A DNA stretch of 64,000 nt from Cyrtodaria siliqua. Lineage: Eukaryota > Mollusca > Bivalvia > Adapedonta > Hiatellidae. A program made the position numbers and the translations under genes. Positions 33,745 to 46,000 of this stretch are shown here, one piece after another. Positions within the stretch are counted from its first letter, which is position 1. Each line of letters starts with the position of its first letter. The stretch lies in the NCBI GenBank assembly GCA_037043455.1, contig JAWPHD010002633.1:62001-126000 (forward strand), given 5' to 3'. Below the pieces are notes generated by a model. It saw only the letters and a list, made by a program, of their open reading frames with translations. It was not told where the DNA came from and did not search any database.

Positions 33745-33990
33745 AGTGTAAAGCGTTGTCACCGGTGGCACTGAGTTTCGTCGGTATGTTTTTGGTCAAG
33801 ACAACTTCTCTGAGCCTCTTCCGTCGGATGGGGACATAAACCGAGCGGCCCCGTCTGTCTTCCGAGAACGCTAAATTTAGAACAATGCCAAAATACTCCG
33901 TTAGTAAACGTATGGAAGGTTCACGGATTCCTGGGTATCATTCTCTCTCTCCCTCTAGTGTGGCGTTAAATAGTCTATACTGTGATGATA
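33745..33990 (+). repeat. SINE-like dispersed repeat, copy 2
   Basis: Homologous to 31021-31260: TCGTCGGTATGTTTTTGGTCAAGACAAC, CTCTTCCGTCGGATGGGGAC, CCGAGCGGCCCCGTCTG, then CTCTCTCTCCCTC. Strongly diverged. Confidence 0.4.
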
Positions 33991-34931
33991 AGCCGTTTAA
34001 CAACATTCAAGTCAATTGAATGTTTGTTATATACTTCAAAATTATAGGGTGTTCCTTTATTTTAGTAGTATATACATGTACAACGGTTCGCTATATAAAG
34101 CCCATACGCTTACTATGTATGATTTAACAACAAAAGACGTTGAGCCATCGAGTTTTACATGTCATATATCATTATAATAATAAAACTGAAGGTACATGTG
34201 GTGATTGACACCAATACAAGTATAGACCGCCTCTAATCCCTTTAAATAAGTGACAATAAAAGTATACATAAAAAATAGAGCCAATTTGGCAGTAAGGTTA
34301 TTTACGATATCAAAGCGTTTTAGTCATGTTTAAATATACGTTACGTTGGGCTTGCAAACAATATTTGGCATGCAGGGGATTGAATTCACAGTGTATCACA
34401 TGCGAGGCGAGTACGCTATCACTTAATTACATAAGGGTATACTTATTGTACATTTGAGAGTTCTATATACTAGCAACCCAGTTGATTACCCGTTACGGAA
34501 ATCGCCGAAACAGTTCCGATTGCGAGAAATCGTCATCGTCCTTTTCCGTGATTTTCCGTTATCATATCGCGATACTCAATAGGAACTTCTGATTACGGAA
34601 ATTAATGAGGAGTTCAGATTGGCAATCGGAATTTAACAGGTTGTGAGAATTATTTTCAGAAGTATTGAATACAAAATAAATTGTCTTAAGACATGTGTCT
34701 TAATCTGTAAATGAACGTTATCAATTAGAGCACTTTTGTGATATTCTGAAGTACCAGACATTCAGCTTGAATAATGCGTGTTTACGAGAGCTCTGATAAT
34801 TTTCTAATTTAGCTGAACAGATATTTTGTTAATCGACTATAATTATATAACTTATGAATGATGTTATTATATGCAAATAGTCTCTTATTATATACTACAT
34901 GTAGTTGGTATATAATGTTCTATAAATTGAC
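33991..34931. other. No gene seen apart from a tRNA-like fossil
   Basis: AT-rich; includes TTACGGAAAT-type words (34495-34605) and the tRNA-like sequence listed separately. Confidence 0.45.
34367..34437 (-). tRNA. tRNA-Ala-like fossil (pseudo-tRNA or SINE head)
   Basis: On the minus strand AAGTGATAGCGTACTCGCC matches a D-arm/anticodon 5' side, CTCGCAT would be an anticodon loop with CGC (Ala), and GAATTCAATCCCC resembles a T-arm with the B box. The anticodon stem and acceptor stem are mismatched, so it is not a working gene. Confidence 0.35.
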
Positions 34932-34933
34932 TA

Positions 34934-36555
34934 CACTTAACACATTTAGAAACGCACGGGTTGCATATTTGAGGGTTTCTCAAATCTGGAGCATTGTATA
35001 AAACTGAAAACTGGTACATATGTCACTTCATCTTTATGACACGTGTGTGCCAAATTTCATGTGAATTGATAAAAAACTTTGAGATCAGATTGGTTATTCT
35101 TTACTCACACCGTCAGATTAAAAATGCACAAGTCAGTATCTTGTGTGACCACCATTTGCATTGACCAAAGCTGTACACCTGCGATGCATTGAATTGATTT
35201 TGGTAGCAATCTCCTGTTGTGGAATATTCTGCCATTCTACAATAGCAGCTACACGAAGTTGCTGTAAAGTCTGAGTGGGGTTCAAACGCCTCGCGATACG
35301 CGTTTTTAACACATCCCATACGTGCTCAATTGGCGACATGTCTGGGCTGAGGGCAGGCCAGGCAAGCACGTTAACATTGTGCTGATTTAAAAATCTTCTT
35401 GTCACACCGGCGGTATGTGGCGGCGCGTTATCCTGCTGCAGGATACCGTTTCCATTCGCGAAGTGCTGAGCCATAAAAGGTACTACAACTGGCTGCAAAA
35501 CGTTATTAATGTAAACATTTGCCGTAACATTGTGATCAAAAATTACAAGCGGAGTCTTATGATTTAGCGTTATGCCACCCCAGACGTGAATGGAACCACC
35601 TCCCCAGGCATTTCTCTCAATAACACAATTATCGCTAAACCTTTCGCCGACCCTCCGCCAGACACGTTTACGGCCGTCTGCCCGGTTGAGCTGAATGCGG
35701 CTTTCATCGGAGAACAGCACGGTGCTCCAACGTTGCCTTGTAAACCGCTGATGAGCACGACCCCAGCGTAAACGGTCTTGACGATGTCTCCGTGTTAGTA
35801 CAGCTCCAACGTCTTGCCTTTAGACGGTGTGTACGTAGTCTGTTTCTGACGGTGTTGACGTGGATTCTGTGGCTGAAAACAACAAAACGCCTCAAATAAT
35901 GGAGGAAAATAACAGCTTTTGGTTTCACTTATAAACGCAGATTAGTGATGTTATGGTTTTGGTTCTAAAACAACACTTACCCATGAGTGCCAATTGTCCG
36001 TCTGGCGGTGTTGGTTGCTGTCAAGAAGCGGTCCCGTAGATGGGTGACCCGGATGTAGGCGTCCTGTCTGATGGTGGTAACACTTGGCTGCCCCGGGCGT
36101 GGGCGGTCGCGAACGGTCCCAGTTTGATGGAAACGAGATATCAGCCTTGAAATGGTGGAATGGTGACAGCCAAATCTTCTGGCGATAGCACACTTGGAAC
36201 TTCCGGTTGCGAACATTCCAAGTGCCTGATTTCGCTCATCTTCGTTGAGACGTGGCATTCTTAGCAGCGGTCAATATCGAGTTTCATTCTGCTTTTAGGA
36301 TGTGTCTGATAACTAGCCATGAATGTGTAGTGTTGTATGCACGAAAATCTCGTGCATCATGGGTCAGTTCTCAATAACCCGTATTGATGGTCGCGCCGAT
36401 AGCCGACGCTCTGTTTCAACACAAATCGCCAGGTTCACCGTTATTGCAAAGTGAATTAAGCATGAGATTTATGTGCGAAACTATTTCGTCCTTGCTACAT
36501 GCTAAGTATAAAATTAATGCAGATAAAAACCGTGCGTTTCTAAATGTGTTAAGTG
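34934..36555 (-). mobile_element. Tc1-like DNA transposon, complete outline
   Basis: Bounded by perfect 26-bp inverted terminal repeats (34934-34959 and 36530-36555, beginning CACTTAACACATTTAG) and flanked by TA on both sides (34932-34933 and 36556-36557), the target duplication of Tc1/mariner elements. Length 1,622 bp. It contains one transposase gene on the minus strand. The intact termini and a single frameshift in the gene suggest a relatively young insertion that could still be moved by another copy's transposase. Confidence 0.85.
35133..36258 (-). pseudogene. Tc1-like DD34E transposase, with intron and one frameshift
   Basis: Exon 1 (36258-35981) starts MPRLNEDERNQALGM and carries the paired helix-turn-helix DNA-binding region (CAIARRFGCHHSTISRL). 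A canonical 108-bp intron follows (35980-35873, GTAAGT...TTTTCAG). Exon 2 begins HRIHVNTVRNRLR. One frameshift near 35800-35825 separates this from VLTRRHRQDR and the catalytic half: FSDES (first Asp), QQDNAPPH (second Asp), SPIEHVWD (Glu), with 34 residues between the second Asp and the Glu, then the terminal GGHTRY. The expected total is about 340 residues, the usual Tc1 length. All catalytic residues are present; only the frameshift disables it. Confidence 0.85.
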
Positions 36556-36557
36556 TA

Positions 36558-37935
36558 TATATAATAAACATGTATTTTTTCCGTTGTCAAGTATTTGTAT
36601 CATTTTATAACATATATTATGATGTTTGTAAGTAGTCTCTTATTTTATATTATGTGGTATATAATATTCTCCAATGATTGTCTATATATGATAACAACAT
36701 GATACATGTCAGGTAGTCATGTACTGATCGTGTGAACAATGGCATCTGACAATTATTGGAGTACATTCTTGGTGATTTTGTAGCTTGTTTGTTTATATAT
36801 TCATTTTCATCCGATCAAGGTTGTTAGAGAATAATTTGAAAGAGGATCATGAAATGCTAACTTTTTAAAAAGAAATCCAAAGTTCAAATGAAGCATTTAT
36901 TAACGTAATAATAAGCCTTTTTTATTGTCTCCAATAAAAAAGTGAAATTTCAATCGTTTTTCCTCGTGTCGTTGCCGGTGTAGAATACAACAACTGCAAC
37001 CTCACAAACACACTGTCACATGCAGAGCGGTAGGACTCCACCCAACCGCACTCCCATTGATATTAAGTTTATCATTTTGTATCATGCTCATTCAAAGTCT
37101 TTATCATGACACTGCGTATGCAAACGTGGCTCCATCGTGAATAGAATGTCTACTATATAATTTGCAGCAACTCTACAGTTCTGCAAGTAAGACGTTTCTA
37201 GGTCCATTCTTCATATTTTATCTTGATGTAAATAGAGGATGAGCGTGGCACTTTCATTTCATTCCTGCTAGGCACGTTATAACCTTTCATGTGTTTGTTG
37301 GCCTTAAAACATAATTCAACTAAATACCCACAATCAATTTATTTAACTTTATTTTGTTTCACTTTTATACTGAAACGAAAAAGAAACGTAACTCGGGAAT
37401 TTCCGCTATATATTGCACATACTGCACACTTAATTCAACATAATATTACAAAGAAAATCCCAGGCTGTTTTGTTAAATCAAAGTAACAGTTAGTTAGAGA
37501 AAGGGCACCACTGTGATGTTCTAGACGTCTTAATCACAGTACACACTGTAACAAGAAATTCATGAATGTTGAAGTTCCTCTTTGAAAAATTGAACCATTT
37601 CAGTAATGTATTTAACGCAAAGAGCTCGCAGAATTTTAAAATGTTATACAACGGTTAGTTAATATTTTTTCTTGGAAGTAAACTACGTCAAATAATGATT
37701 TTATTTTGAAGTCAAAACCGAAGTACAACAAAGTTATATCTTCCAGATAGTTTTACACTTGGTTTACACATCTAATTTACACAGAGTGTCATGTAACGTG
37801 TCTGATTATAACCATGATTTGAGCATACAAATAAAATGTATATCATAGTCATGGTGTTGTATAAGTTTTTTTCGTTTTTTGTTGTTGTTATTTTAGTTAA
37901 TGTATCTTTTTGCCGCTTATAGTCTTATTTTGTAA
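36558..37935. other. No gene seen
   Basis: AT-rich sequence; nothing supported. Confidence 0.5.
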
Positions 37936-38122
37936 TATACTCCTCAAAATAATTTAAGGACCACAAAACTGAACAGTAATACTTACTTAATCTTTAATAT
38001 CATATAAAATGGTAATACACGTGTGTAATGTACCTTCAAAAAGACAGAAAATTGTTTAACAACAGTACTTTAAAAAATTACCAATGTCTTAACATGGTCC
38101 TTACGTTAGTTTGAGGGGTATA
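37936..38122. mobile_element. 187-bp MITE with Tc1/mariner-type ends
   Basis: The left end TATACTCCTCAAAATAATTT and the right end (reverse complement TATACCCCTCAAACTAACGT) are inverted repeats of 27 nt with 4 mismatches, both going on to AAGGACC. TA borders fit a TA target duplication. There is no coding capacity. Not the same terminal repeat as the Tc1 element at 34934. Confidence 0.7.
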
Positions 38123-38665
38123 CTATATATATTGTAAAACGTAGTGTGACAATGTATGCATGCCATCCTGGTTTTAACAAAATGATAAGCTTGATACGCT
38201 ATGTTTGTTTACAAACACAAGTAACTGTGTGTTTGTAGCAATTGTACCTTTAACGATATGTTGTGTATACATATGTTAGTGGGCTTAAGTTTGTTTAAAT
38301 AAACAATTAAACGTAATAATGTATTTGTTGATGTATAGTTGTTGACCACCTAAGTACTTAATCTAATACTACCTTATATATTATATGCACTATGTAAGGA
38401 CATTTCATTCCAGTATGCCTCGCGAAGAAATATATATTGGTCGTTATTATATATATATGTAGAAGCAGAGAAGAATTCCCTCAGGTACACATGTATCATA
38501 TAGTAATTGTACAAAAAACATTTTGGCGCTGACGTCGAGAGGATGTTCATGCGGGAAGAACTTTTTCTTGTTTTTTTCATTTAAAGTTTTTCTGACAAAA
38601 AACACCAGACGAGATTAGGTGATACAGTTCATCGCCGGCAATTGCTTACTCGATTACTGATCTGA
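38123..38665. other. No gene seen
   Basis: AT-rich; nothing supported. Confidence 0.5.
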
Positions 38666-39778
38666 ACGGTTGCTAATTATGCCCAACTTCCCGAAGGGGT
38701 GTGTAGGGGTGGGGGGTATGGGGCGAACGGTTGCTAATTATGCACCCCTTCCCGAAGCGGGGGCATATTGCTTTGCAAAAGTCGGTCTGTCGGTCGGTCC
38801 ATCCCGAAATCTTCTTGTCTTTGTGAGAACTCAAGAACGGCTGGTACTACAAACTCGAAACTTGGCAGGAATGTTTGTGTCATAGTCTAGTTGTACACGT
38901 CCCCTTTTGGGTAGATTCGCTTAAGAATTGTGTTTCCATGGTAACAAAACATGTAAAAAAAAACTAAAAATGGTTTGTCTTCGCGATAACTCAAGAACAG
39001 CTTGAACTACAAACTCGAAACTCGGCAGGAATGTTTGTGTCATGTTGTCGTTGTGCACCTCCCCTTTTGGGTAGATTCCCATAAGAAATGTGGTAGCCAT
39101 GGTAACAAAAGTTGTAAAAAATGAATAAAAATCGCATGTTTTCACGATAACTCAAGAACAGCTTGCACCTCAAACCCAAAACTCGGCAGGAATGTTTGTC
39201 TCATTGTCTTGTTGTGCACCTCCCCTTTTGGGTAGATTCGCATAAGACATGTGGTTGCCATGGTAACACAGCTTGTACAAAATCACTAAAAATCGCTTCT
39301 CTTCGTGATAACTCAAGAACAGCTGACACTACAAATGACAAACTTGGCAAGAATGTGTATCTCATGGTGTAGTTATACACCTCCCCTTTTGGGTAGATTC
39401 GCATAATAAATGTGGTTGCCATGGTAACAAAACTTGTAAAAAAAAAACACTAAAAATTGCTTGTTATTTTTTAAAACAATTATTTTTTCCATTTATGGTT
39501 AATTTTTTTTTTTTTTTTATTTTAAATCTCTAATTTTTTTTTTTATTATTTTTTTTTTTTTTTTTTAATTATTTTTTAGTTTTACATCGAATTAGGGAAG
39601 AACTTCAAAAATCTTCTCTGAAAACTACCAGATATAAAGGTTGAATTTTATTTAATATCAGCTTTTGGATCCTCTACCAAGTTTGTTCAAATGATGAACC
39701 TGGGTCTAATTTGGGCCCCGTGGGTAGCCAGTAGAACGATACAGGCCTCCTTGGCCTCTTGGGCCTCTTGTTTTTAAT
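38666..39778 (+). repeat. Tandem-repeat element with 161-bp core units
   Basis: A 61-bp direct duplication starts it (GAACGGTTGCTAATTATGC at about 38666 and 38727). A GTCGGTCTGTCGGTCGG run follows, then just over four core units with CCCCTTTTGGGTAGATTC at 38901, 39061, 39222 and 39383 (spacing 160-161 bp), each with AACTCAAGAACAGCT and GTTGCCATGGTAACA. A T-rich tract (39478-39580) and a unique 3' part end in CTCTTGGGCCTCTTG. This plan resembles bivalve mobile elements with ~160-bp central repeats (the pearl / BIV160 type). Open frames within it are by-products. Confidence 0.75.
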
Positions 39779-40668
39779 ATACAGGTATGTTGTGATGTTT
39801 CTATATTTGAAACCTAAATAACAATATTAATTTAAAATTATTTTTTAAATTACCTCCCTTTATTGAATGAATATTAAGATTAAATTTGATTCTAATTAAA
39901 AAAAATACATTTATGATTTATTTTCACTCTTTCAACTCAAACTATTGATTAATTTTGACATATGGGATACATTAATTTGATGAAGAATATGCAAATTAAG
40001 CAACCCATGTGAAAGCTAACGGTAAAATACCTACATATATATAAGGATAACTGCAAATTATGTAAAAACTCACTAAAAAGTGCTTGGCTTCCACAACTCA
40101 AGAACAACTGGCACGCAAAACTTGGCAGTAATGTTTGTGTCATGATTGTTGAAGTGGGGCATATAAGTTTTACAAACAACTCTTGTTTATATACGGATTC
40201 CATTGACTTTAAGGATCTACCATTGGACAATGTAAACACTTGCGATAGTTTAAAGACGTTCGATCGGTTTGAAATACACAAATGTTTTTTCATATTGGTA
40301 AAATAAATAAAACTGGAACAGTCTACTTCGATTCGAATGAATGTCGGAACGTTACGGCAACTACCGACAAGCTGCGCATGATCATGATAGCGATGACGTA
40401 ATAAAAACATGTTTTCCAAACCAATAATTGGTGTTCTATGTTGTTTAAGTCACGCCCAATTAGCAGTTGTTTTTCATCGGAATATGAAGTGCACACGGCA
40501 CATGAGCTCAATTATGACAAGTGCAGATTAAACGAAAAGTATTATATATGAACCGAATACTTGTGTTATTAAGATGTTATATGAGTACAACGTTATTAAT
40601 TAGAGACGTTCAGGTGTTCACGCTGGTAAGACACTTTTGATCAAGTGTGTACATACTTCAAGATGTAG
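39779..40668. other. No gene seen
   Basis: A 156-codon minus-strand frame (40419-39949) has no recognisable domain. A decayed piece of the 161-bp unit (AACTCAAGAACAACTGGCAC) lies near 40094. No gene called. Confidence 0.4.
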
Positions 40669-40830
40669 CAATGTACAAGCCACCATGTCGTTTATTTAAA
40701 TTCACCTCTCGTGGGTTTATATCAATGTACAAGCCACCATGTCGTATATGTAAATTCACCTCTCGTGGGTTTGTATCAATGTACAGACCACCCTGTCGTA
40801 TATGTAAATTCACCACTCGTGTGTTTAGAC
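40669..40830 (+). repeat. 54-bp minisatellite, 3 units, frame-preserving
   Basis: CAATGTACAAGCCACCATGT starts at 40669, 40723 and (diverged) 40777. The unit is 54 bp, i.e. 18 codons, and stays open inside a 96-codon frame (40647-40937), giving MYKPPCRICKFTSRGF-type repeats. There is no homology I recognise. Confidence 0.7.
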
Positions 40831-41199
40831 TATATTTGAAAGATTATATTCTATATTCAAACTCGTCTCAAAACAACTTTATTGAGGAAATAATGTATGC
40901 ACGTGTGCATGTTAGTTACTTTGTAATGCCTATTTAGCTCAAGAAATGCTAAAATGCATTTAGAAATATATGTTGCAGTCATTCAGAGAAAATAAGAAAA
41001 AAGGTCCCTTGTTCAAACCTCGGCCCAGGCAACTATTCTGTATCGAAAATATTAGGAAGCCGTATATGTATCGATTTTACATGTACGAAGGCACAAACAA
41101 ATGTGATATTTTACGCATCGATCTCTGGCTTATATACCGACATTTTGGAGTAATCAAACTTTACCCGTGACGCGTTATATTCATGAGTTAGTACCGTTT
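40831..41199. other. No gene seen
   Basis: No supported feature. Confidence 0.5.
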
Positions 41200-41640
41200 A
41201 AAGTACATGTTCCGTAGCTTGACGGGTATGCATACGGCTGTAATGATAACGATTCTAGCAGTTCGAATGAGTGAAAAGGGAAAGTATACATTTTGAAATC
41301 GCCGAACACAATGAATATAGAAATATTGCTGTCTCGGTTTGATTGCGACAGTTCATGAACGGTAGTCAATAATGTTTGCTACCGTTCACGCCCTCAAGTC
41401 CCGGGTTAAACAGAACGCAATTTTATTTTAAATGGCGATAGTACGAACATTTTAGCTATCCTGGAGTCAAAATACTAAATTGAAAAGCAGACAAGATATC
41501 CTAAGATTGATTAAACAATACTCAGAGTCTTTACATTATTCGAAATTGAAGTATGGAAACGAAATATGTGACCACCAATATCTATATATAAATATCGATC
41601 TCAGCGATCTCCTACGATAGGAATAAATAACAGTTCAGAT
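41200..41640 (-). repeat. Dispersed hairpin family, copy 2
   Basis: Reverse complement of the family at 21255-21790, with an internal deletion. The first hairpin has stems 41356-41365 (TGAACGGTAG) and 41379-41388 (CTACCGTTCA): both strands differ from copy 1 in a way that keeps pairing. The other end carries ATCGATCTCAGCGATCTCC. Confidence 0.6.
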
Positions 41641-42309
41641 TACAAGCACGAATGTATTTTTAAAGATATTTTGAGGGTGTTGTAATCAGCTGATTTCGAG
41701 TGTTTATATTTCTCAATTTTGATATCGTTGTAGAGATTAATAATTCAAAGAAAAAAGGTGAAGTTTTTAAACTTGCAGAACCATGTCAACGTTCGTTTAA
41801 CTATTAAGAGTCCATCACTTGTATGCTTGGAAATTTAGATAAAAAACAGTCGGTCATGCATTAATTTTGCAGTATTTCGTTGATGTCAGATGGTATAGTA
41901 TGCATGCTGCTGCTGCTTCTGTTAGAGTGTCCTACTTTTAGGTCAAACTGATACTTGTGGTATTTAGCGAGTTAGATATATCAAAAGGAATGGTATTTAC
42001 TTGTTTAAACGTGTTTAATTATCGCAGCTGTGAGATATATGACGAACGTATAACAATATTAACACATGTGGTTGCATTTAGTGATTTTGCACATTCGTTG
42101 ATAAAACATTTCCGTTACCTACTAATTAATGAAATTTCTCTCTGCCGTCCTTGCATGTATGTAAATGGAGAAGCTGATGCGTGCCATTTTTCTTGGTTAA
42201 CTGAAATGTTGGATTATGTCTGATTTCTGTAGATAGTGCTTAGAAGTAAGAGTCACAATTTGGAAACCGTACGTTTAGGTTTATTGGTATTAAATCTTTC
42301 ACAGTAATG
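41641..42309. other. No gene seen
   Basis: An 88-codon frame (41957-42223) has no recognisable domain. Nothing supported. Confidence 0.45.
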
Positions 42310-42490
42310 AAAGTAGATATACAAATCGAACAGGAAAAGTAGCAATCAAGGACGACAGTCAAAAACAAACACACACAAAAAAAATAACAACTTTACAGCT
42401 GAATAAAAGACTAAATAAGATATCACACACACACAAGGTTTGGCAAGTGGAACGGTCAGTGGCAAAACAAGGCCACTGGGAGTTTAAAAG
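42310..42490 (-). repeat. 3'-end fragment of Penelope-like element (short)
   Basis: Contains AATCGAACAGGAAAAGTAGC (the terminus), GGACGACAGTCAAAAAC, and GGAACGGTCAGTGGCAAAAC. The 5' side is truncated. Confidence 0.55.
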
Positions 42491-43289
42491 TCGTCAATGG
42501 GATAGGAAATAATATTGTTGACTGCAACTCATAACGTGCACACGACTGCCTATTCCACATTTGCACATTACGATTCAAAAAATAAATGCAGAAGACATGT
42601 ATGTAGATACTACTAATGTGTACGCAGTATAGTGATGTTCTAAACCGAGGTTCTCACATGAGTGACAGTGTATTATTAACTTCGATATACGAGTTAAATT
42701 AAATGATCAGTTATGTCTATCAACTCATTTAAGTGCAGTCACGAATGTAAGACTATTCCTCACATTATATCCATACGACGTGAGCGTTTAACTATTATCT
42801 TTTCAATTAACTTTGTATATCAAGGCGTCATGTTGTACGTGAAATTATGACGTCATGACTATTTTCTTCTAACAACAGATGCAACGCGTTTTTAAATAAT
42901 ACGTTAAATTCAATAGTAACGATTTGTTCAGACAAGTAATAATAAGAATTGTCTGAACGTTTGATATGCTATGCACATGCTTGGGCTTAAATCTTTAACT
43001 CTTTTGCGGTTGTATATACGCAGCAATTTGGTTAACAGGTTCATAGTCAATGCTTTACTTAAGTGTATTTTGATATTTAACCCATGATTTCATTAAACTC
43101 GCAGAAAGCTCTTTATGTGACAATGTATGGTTGAAAACATGCATAACTGAATATGAAACGTGTACACGATTATATACTCGACAGTCGTGTGTTCAGCTTG
43201 CGTAAGAGGCTTTACAGTTGCATGTAATTAAAGTTAATCATGTTAATGGCGGACAAATTTCAATGTCTAGCCGAGGAAATATTTTAAAA
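42491..43289. other. No gene seen
   Basis: AT-rich; nothing supported. Confidence 0.5.
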
Positions 43290-43412
43290 GGCGTGAGCGG
43301 TAGCTAGCATATTTCACTACCGCTCATGGCCAGTCTCAATCAAACTGAGACTGCAATATTTCGTATGTGTCGTGCTCGGTCGTTTCCAAAGGTCCATTAT
43401 CATACTCTTTTT
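43290..43412 (+). repeat. Dispersed hairpin family, copy 3 (partial)
   Basis: Contains the two-hairpin end only: stems 43294-43303 and 43317-43326, identical to copy 1, then CAGTCTC...GAGACTG and GTGTCGTGCTCGGTCG up to CATTATCATACTC. Confidence 0.65.
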
Positions 43413-43434
43413 TACAGTTGTATGTAATTAAGGA

Positions 43435-43920
43435 TACAAAAATCGAACAGGAAAGGTAGCACTCAAGGACGACAGTCAAACACAAACACACACACAAAGG
43501 AAATAAGAACAACTATAAAGATGAATAAAAACCAAGATAAGTCATCGCAAACACACAAGGGTTGACAATATGGATACCGTCCTGGAACGATCAGTGGCAA
43601 AAAACGGCAGCTTGGGGTTTAAACCAGATTCTTGGGTGCACCAAACATCACTCTTGCCCTATTGTCATCCAAATAAACAGGACAGTGTAAATAAAAATAA
43701 TATCCCCGCCAGGCTATAATCTCTAACAAACAACCCAGCATTAATAGGCAATACAAGTAAAACACATAAATGATCATTTATATAATATAAAAAAATAAAA
43801 GCCTAGAAAGCCACAAGCTAAGTACTCAATAACTTGTACCGTCCTATAAGGATATAGGTAGACGTCATCATAGATTCCACGATCTGTCCGGTCATCCCAC
43901 AATCAAAAAAGAAAGCATAT
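43435..43920 (-). repeat. 3'-end fragment of Penelope-like element (long copy)
   Basis: Runs from the terminus (AAAAATCGAACAGGAAAGG) through CCACTGACC-type and GGTGCACC blocks to a coding remnant reading LFDCGMTGQIVESMMTSTYI on the minus strand near 43915-43855. The same coding remnant is seen at 13530-13460, which ties the tail family to the retroelement's C-terminal region. Confidence 0.6.
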
Positions 43921-43984
43921 TGAAAAACTGTAAATGGGTCAACCACTAAACGTGCAAAATTAGATACTTTTTAACAAAAATAAG

Positions 43985-46000
43985 TATAAAAGTCGAACAG
44001 AAAATGCAGCATTAATAGAAAACAGTAAACCCAAAAACAAGCAAAAGGGCAAACATGAATGGTAATGTTAACAAAGAATAAAGACATATGACGTCGCAAA
44101 CACAAAATGGGTTGACAATAGGGCTACCGCCTTGGAACGGTCAGTGGCAAAACAGGCCACTGGGGGTTTAAACCAGGTTCTAGGGTGCACCAAACAAAGA
44201 TTAATATAGAGTGTATGAACGTGATTATGACCAAGGATCTGACGAAGTTTGTAAATCATATCACCATTAAAGTCAGTTTGTGATATTCCATATCGCAGAT
44301 GAGTTCTTAAATGACTTTTATATTTTAAATTACTTTTATATTTTAACGGTAGATCATGGTTACGATAATAACATTTTGCAAGGTTTTTTCGAAGTTTATG
44401 GTAACGGTAGCCCTGCTCGAGTAGCTTTTCAGTTATACAAATATTACCATTATTAAAGTCCTCAACACGACTACAATCTATAGAGAAACGAATAAGTTAA
44501 GACAAATAGAAGTAGACAAATAGACAAATAAAATAACCCATTAGAAGTAGCTCGGGGAACATCCCCATCTACATGATGTTAATGTACAATTTTAAAATTA
44601 AAATCTTCTCTCTTGTCATAGATTTTACTAATTATTTCGTCATAGTCAATATGGAGATGTAAACCAAGGAAAGAAGCGACAGTATCAGACATATTAGCAT
44701 TGTCCAGTTTAAGTTCCTTTGGATAAATATTATTAAACATAGTAGAAAAGACAGGATTGTCAATGTTCTCTATGTCATTCAAATACCAAGAGGTGTCGTT
44801 AAAGGCTTCAATTACATCTTCCTGAGTATCGGACGAAAGAATCAACATGAAATAGCAATACAAGAAACAATCTGCGACAAGAGGTTCACAGTTCGTACCC
44901 ATAGGGATACCAGTAATGTGTCTATAAATAGTAGTTTCATACCTGACGGAAATATTATCTAATAGGAAAATGAGTGTTTCACAAACTTCTTGGCAATTCC
45001 ACATAGTGTACTCTTGTCTAAACTGTCGTTAGTAATATTAAACGCTTTAATATTGTTACAGGCCAAAAATGTAGTGTTGTCTATAGCGAAAGTTTTTTGA
45101 ATAAGAGCAATAACCTTGTCTGTGATAAGGTGATGTGGTAAAAGTTGGATATAATATAGAGAAGTTATAAGTATTTAAAGATAAATAAATACTGATAAAG
45201 GGGATCCTTTGAGAGCAAAAAACACAAGTAAGAGAATAAAGCAGCAGACTCGGTTTTATTGAGCCTGTTCATGAGAAGTAATAAAAAAAAGTAACACCTC
45301 TCACGCCCCCTAGCACCGGCTTAAGCGGTATTCTACTTCAATGCCACCTATATTGGGCTTGTTGGTCCCAAAAGACCAGTAAAAGCTTGACGTTAATTGC
45401 AAAGCATATCAAGAACGTCTCCTGATATATTAATAGACCAAAATAAATTAAATCCCAGAGTTTTCACAATAAAAAACGTTTTAGCACAATATTGTTTAGC
45501 ATGATAATTAACGGCAGTAAGAAAGAAGTTAAAAGCTTGGCGATGTTTGAGGACTAGTCTGTATGTACTAACATTCGAAATAAATCGGGCTTTATAAGGA
45601 TGTTTATGTAATTTAGGAATCCAGTATATAGTTGGCAGTTTGTTTTGCTTTTCGACTACCCCAGCATTGGAAGTAGTGCATCAAGTGGTATGCGTGGAAA
45701 CAACACGTAGATTGAATTGGGGTATACGAATTAGTGCTACTGAGTTAAAATATTAGCCCCTTTCTCAGCAGGAACTAAAACAAATGTATTATGACATTTT
45801 TGAATTCCCGATTTTAAATTACGAAATGAAAACCTAGGTCTCGGAGGAATTAAAGAGGGATTAGCATTATACAAGTTAATACGTATATCTATAATTTTAA
45901 AACTTGACATTTTCCTAGTAGAAAGAGAGTTTGGGTCCGCATGTTCTCTACGACACCATTTTATAGCAAGAATTGTTCACTAACGCTCACGAACAGTCTT
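43985..46000 (-). mobile_element. Penelope-like retroelement copy 2 (RT region), decayed
   Basis: On the minus strand, in order: CRREHADPNSLS region (about 45960), SFRNLKSGIQKCHNTFVLVP (about 45800), NKLPTIYWIPKLHKHPYKAR (about 45630), LPHHLITDKVIALIQKTFAI (about 45125), then a 141-residue open frame (45004-44579) with RHITGIPMGTNCEPLVADC, SWYLNDIENIDN and a KIYDKREDFNF end, followed by LLEQGYRYHKLRKN and FNGDMIYKLRQILGHNH (about 44250). The RT active-site motif, normally YxDD, reads YLND. Stops and frameshifts are frequent and a hairpin-family piece is inserted at 45225-45330. It ends in the dispersed tail near 43985. Confidence 0.7.
45225..45330 (-). repeat. Dispersed hairpin family, copy 4 (variant) inside Penelope-like copy 2
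   Basis: The minus strand reads GGCGTGAGAGGTGTTAC, a T-run, ATTACTTCTCATGAACAGGC, CTCAATAAAACCGAGTCTGC. It has the same two-hairpin layout as copy 1 with different stem sequence. Confidence 0.5.

Noticed and set aside
35586..35771. 61-codon plus-strand frame
   Set aside because: Antisense to the Tc1-like transposase.
39949..40419. 156-codon minus-strand open frame
   Set aside because: No domain recognised and it includes a decayed piece of the 161-bp repeat unit; the length alone is not enough.
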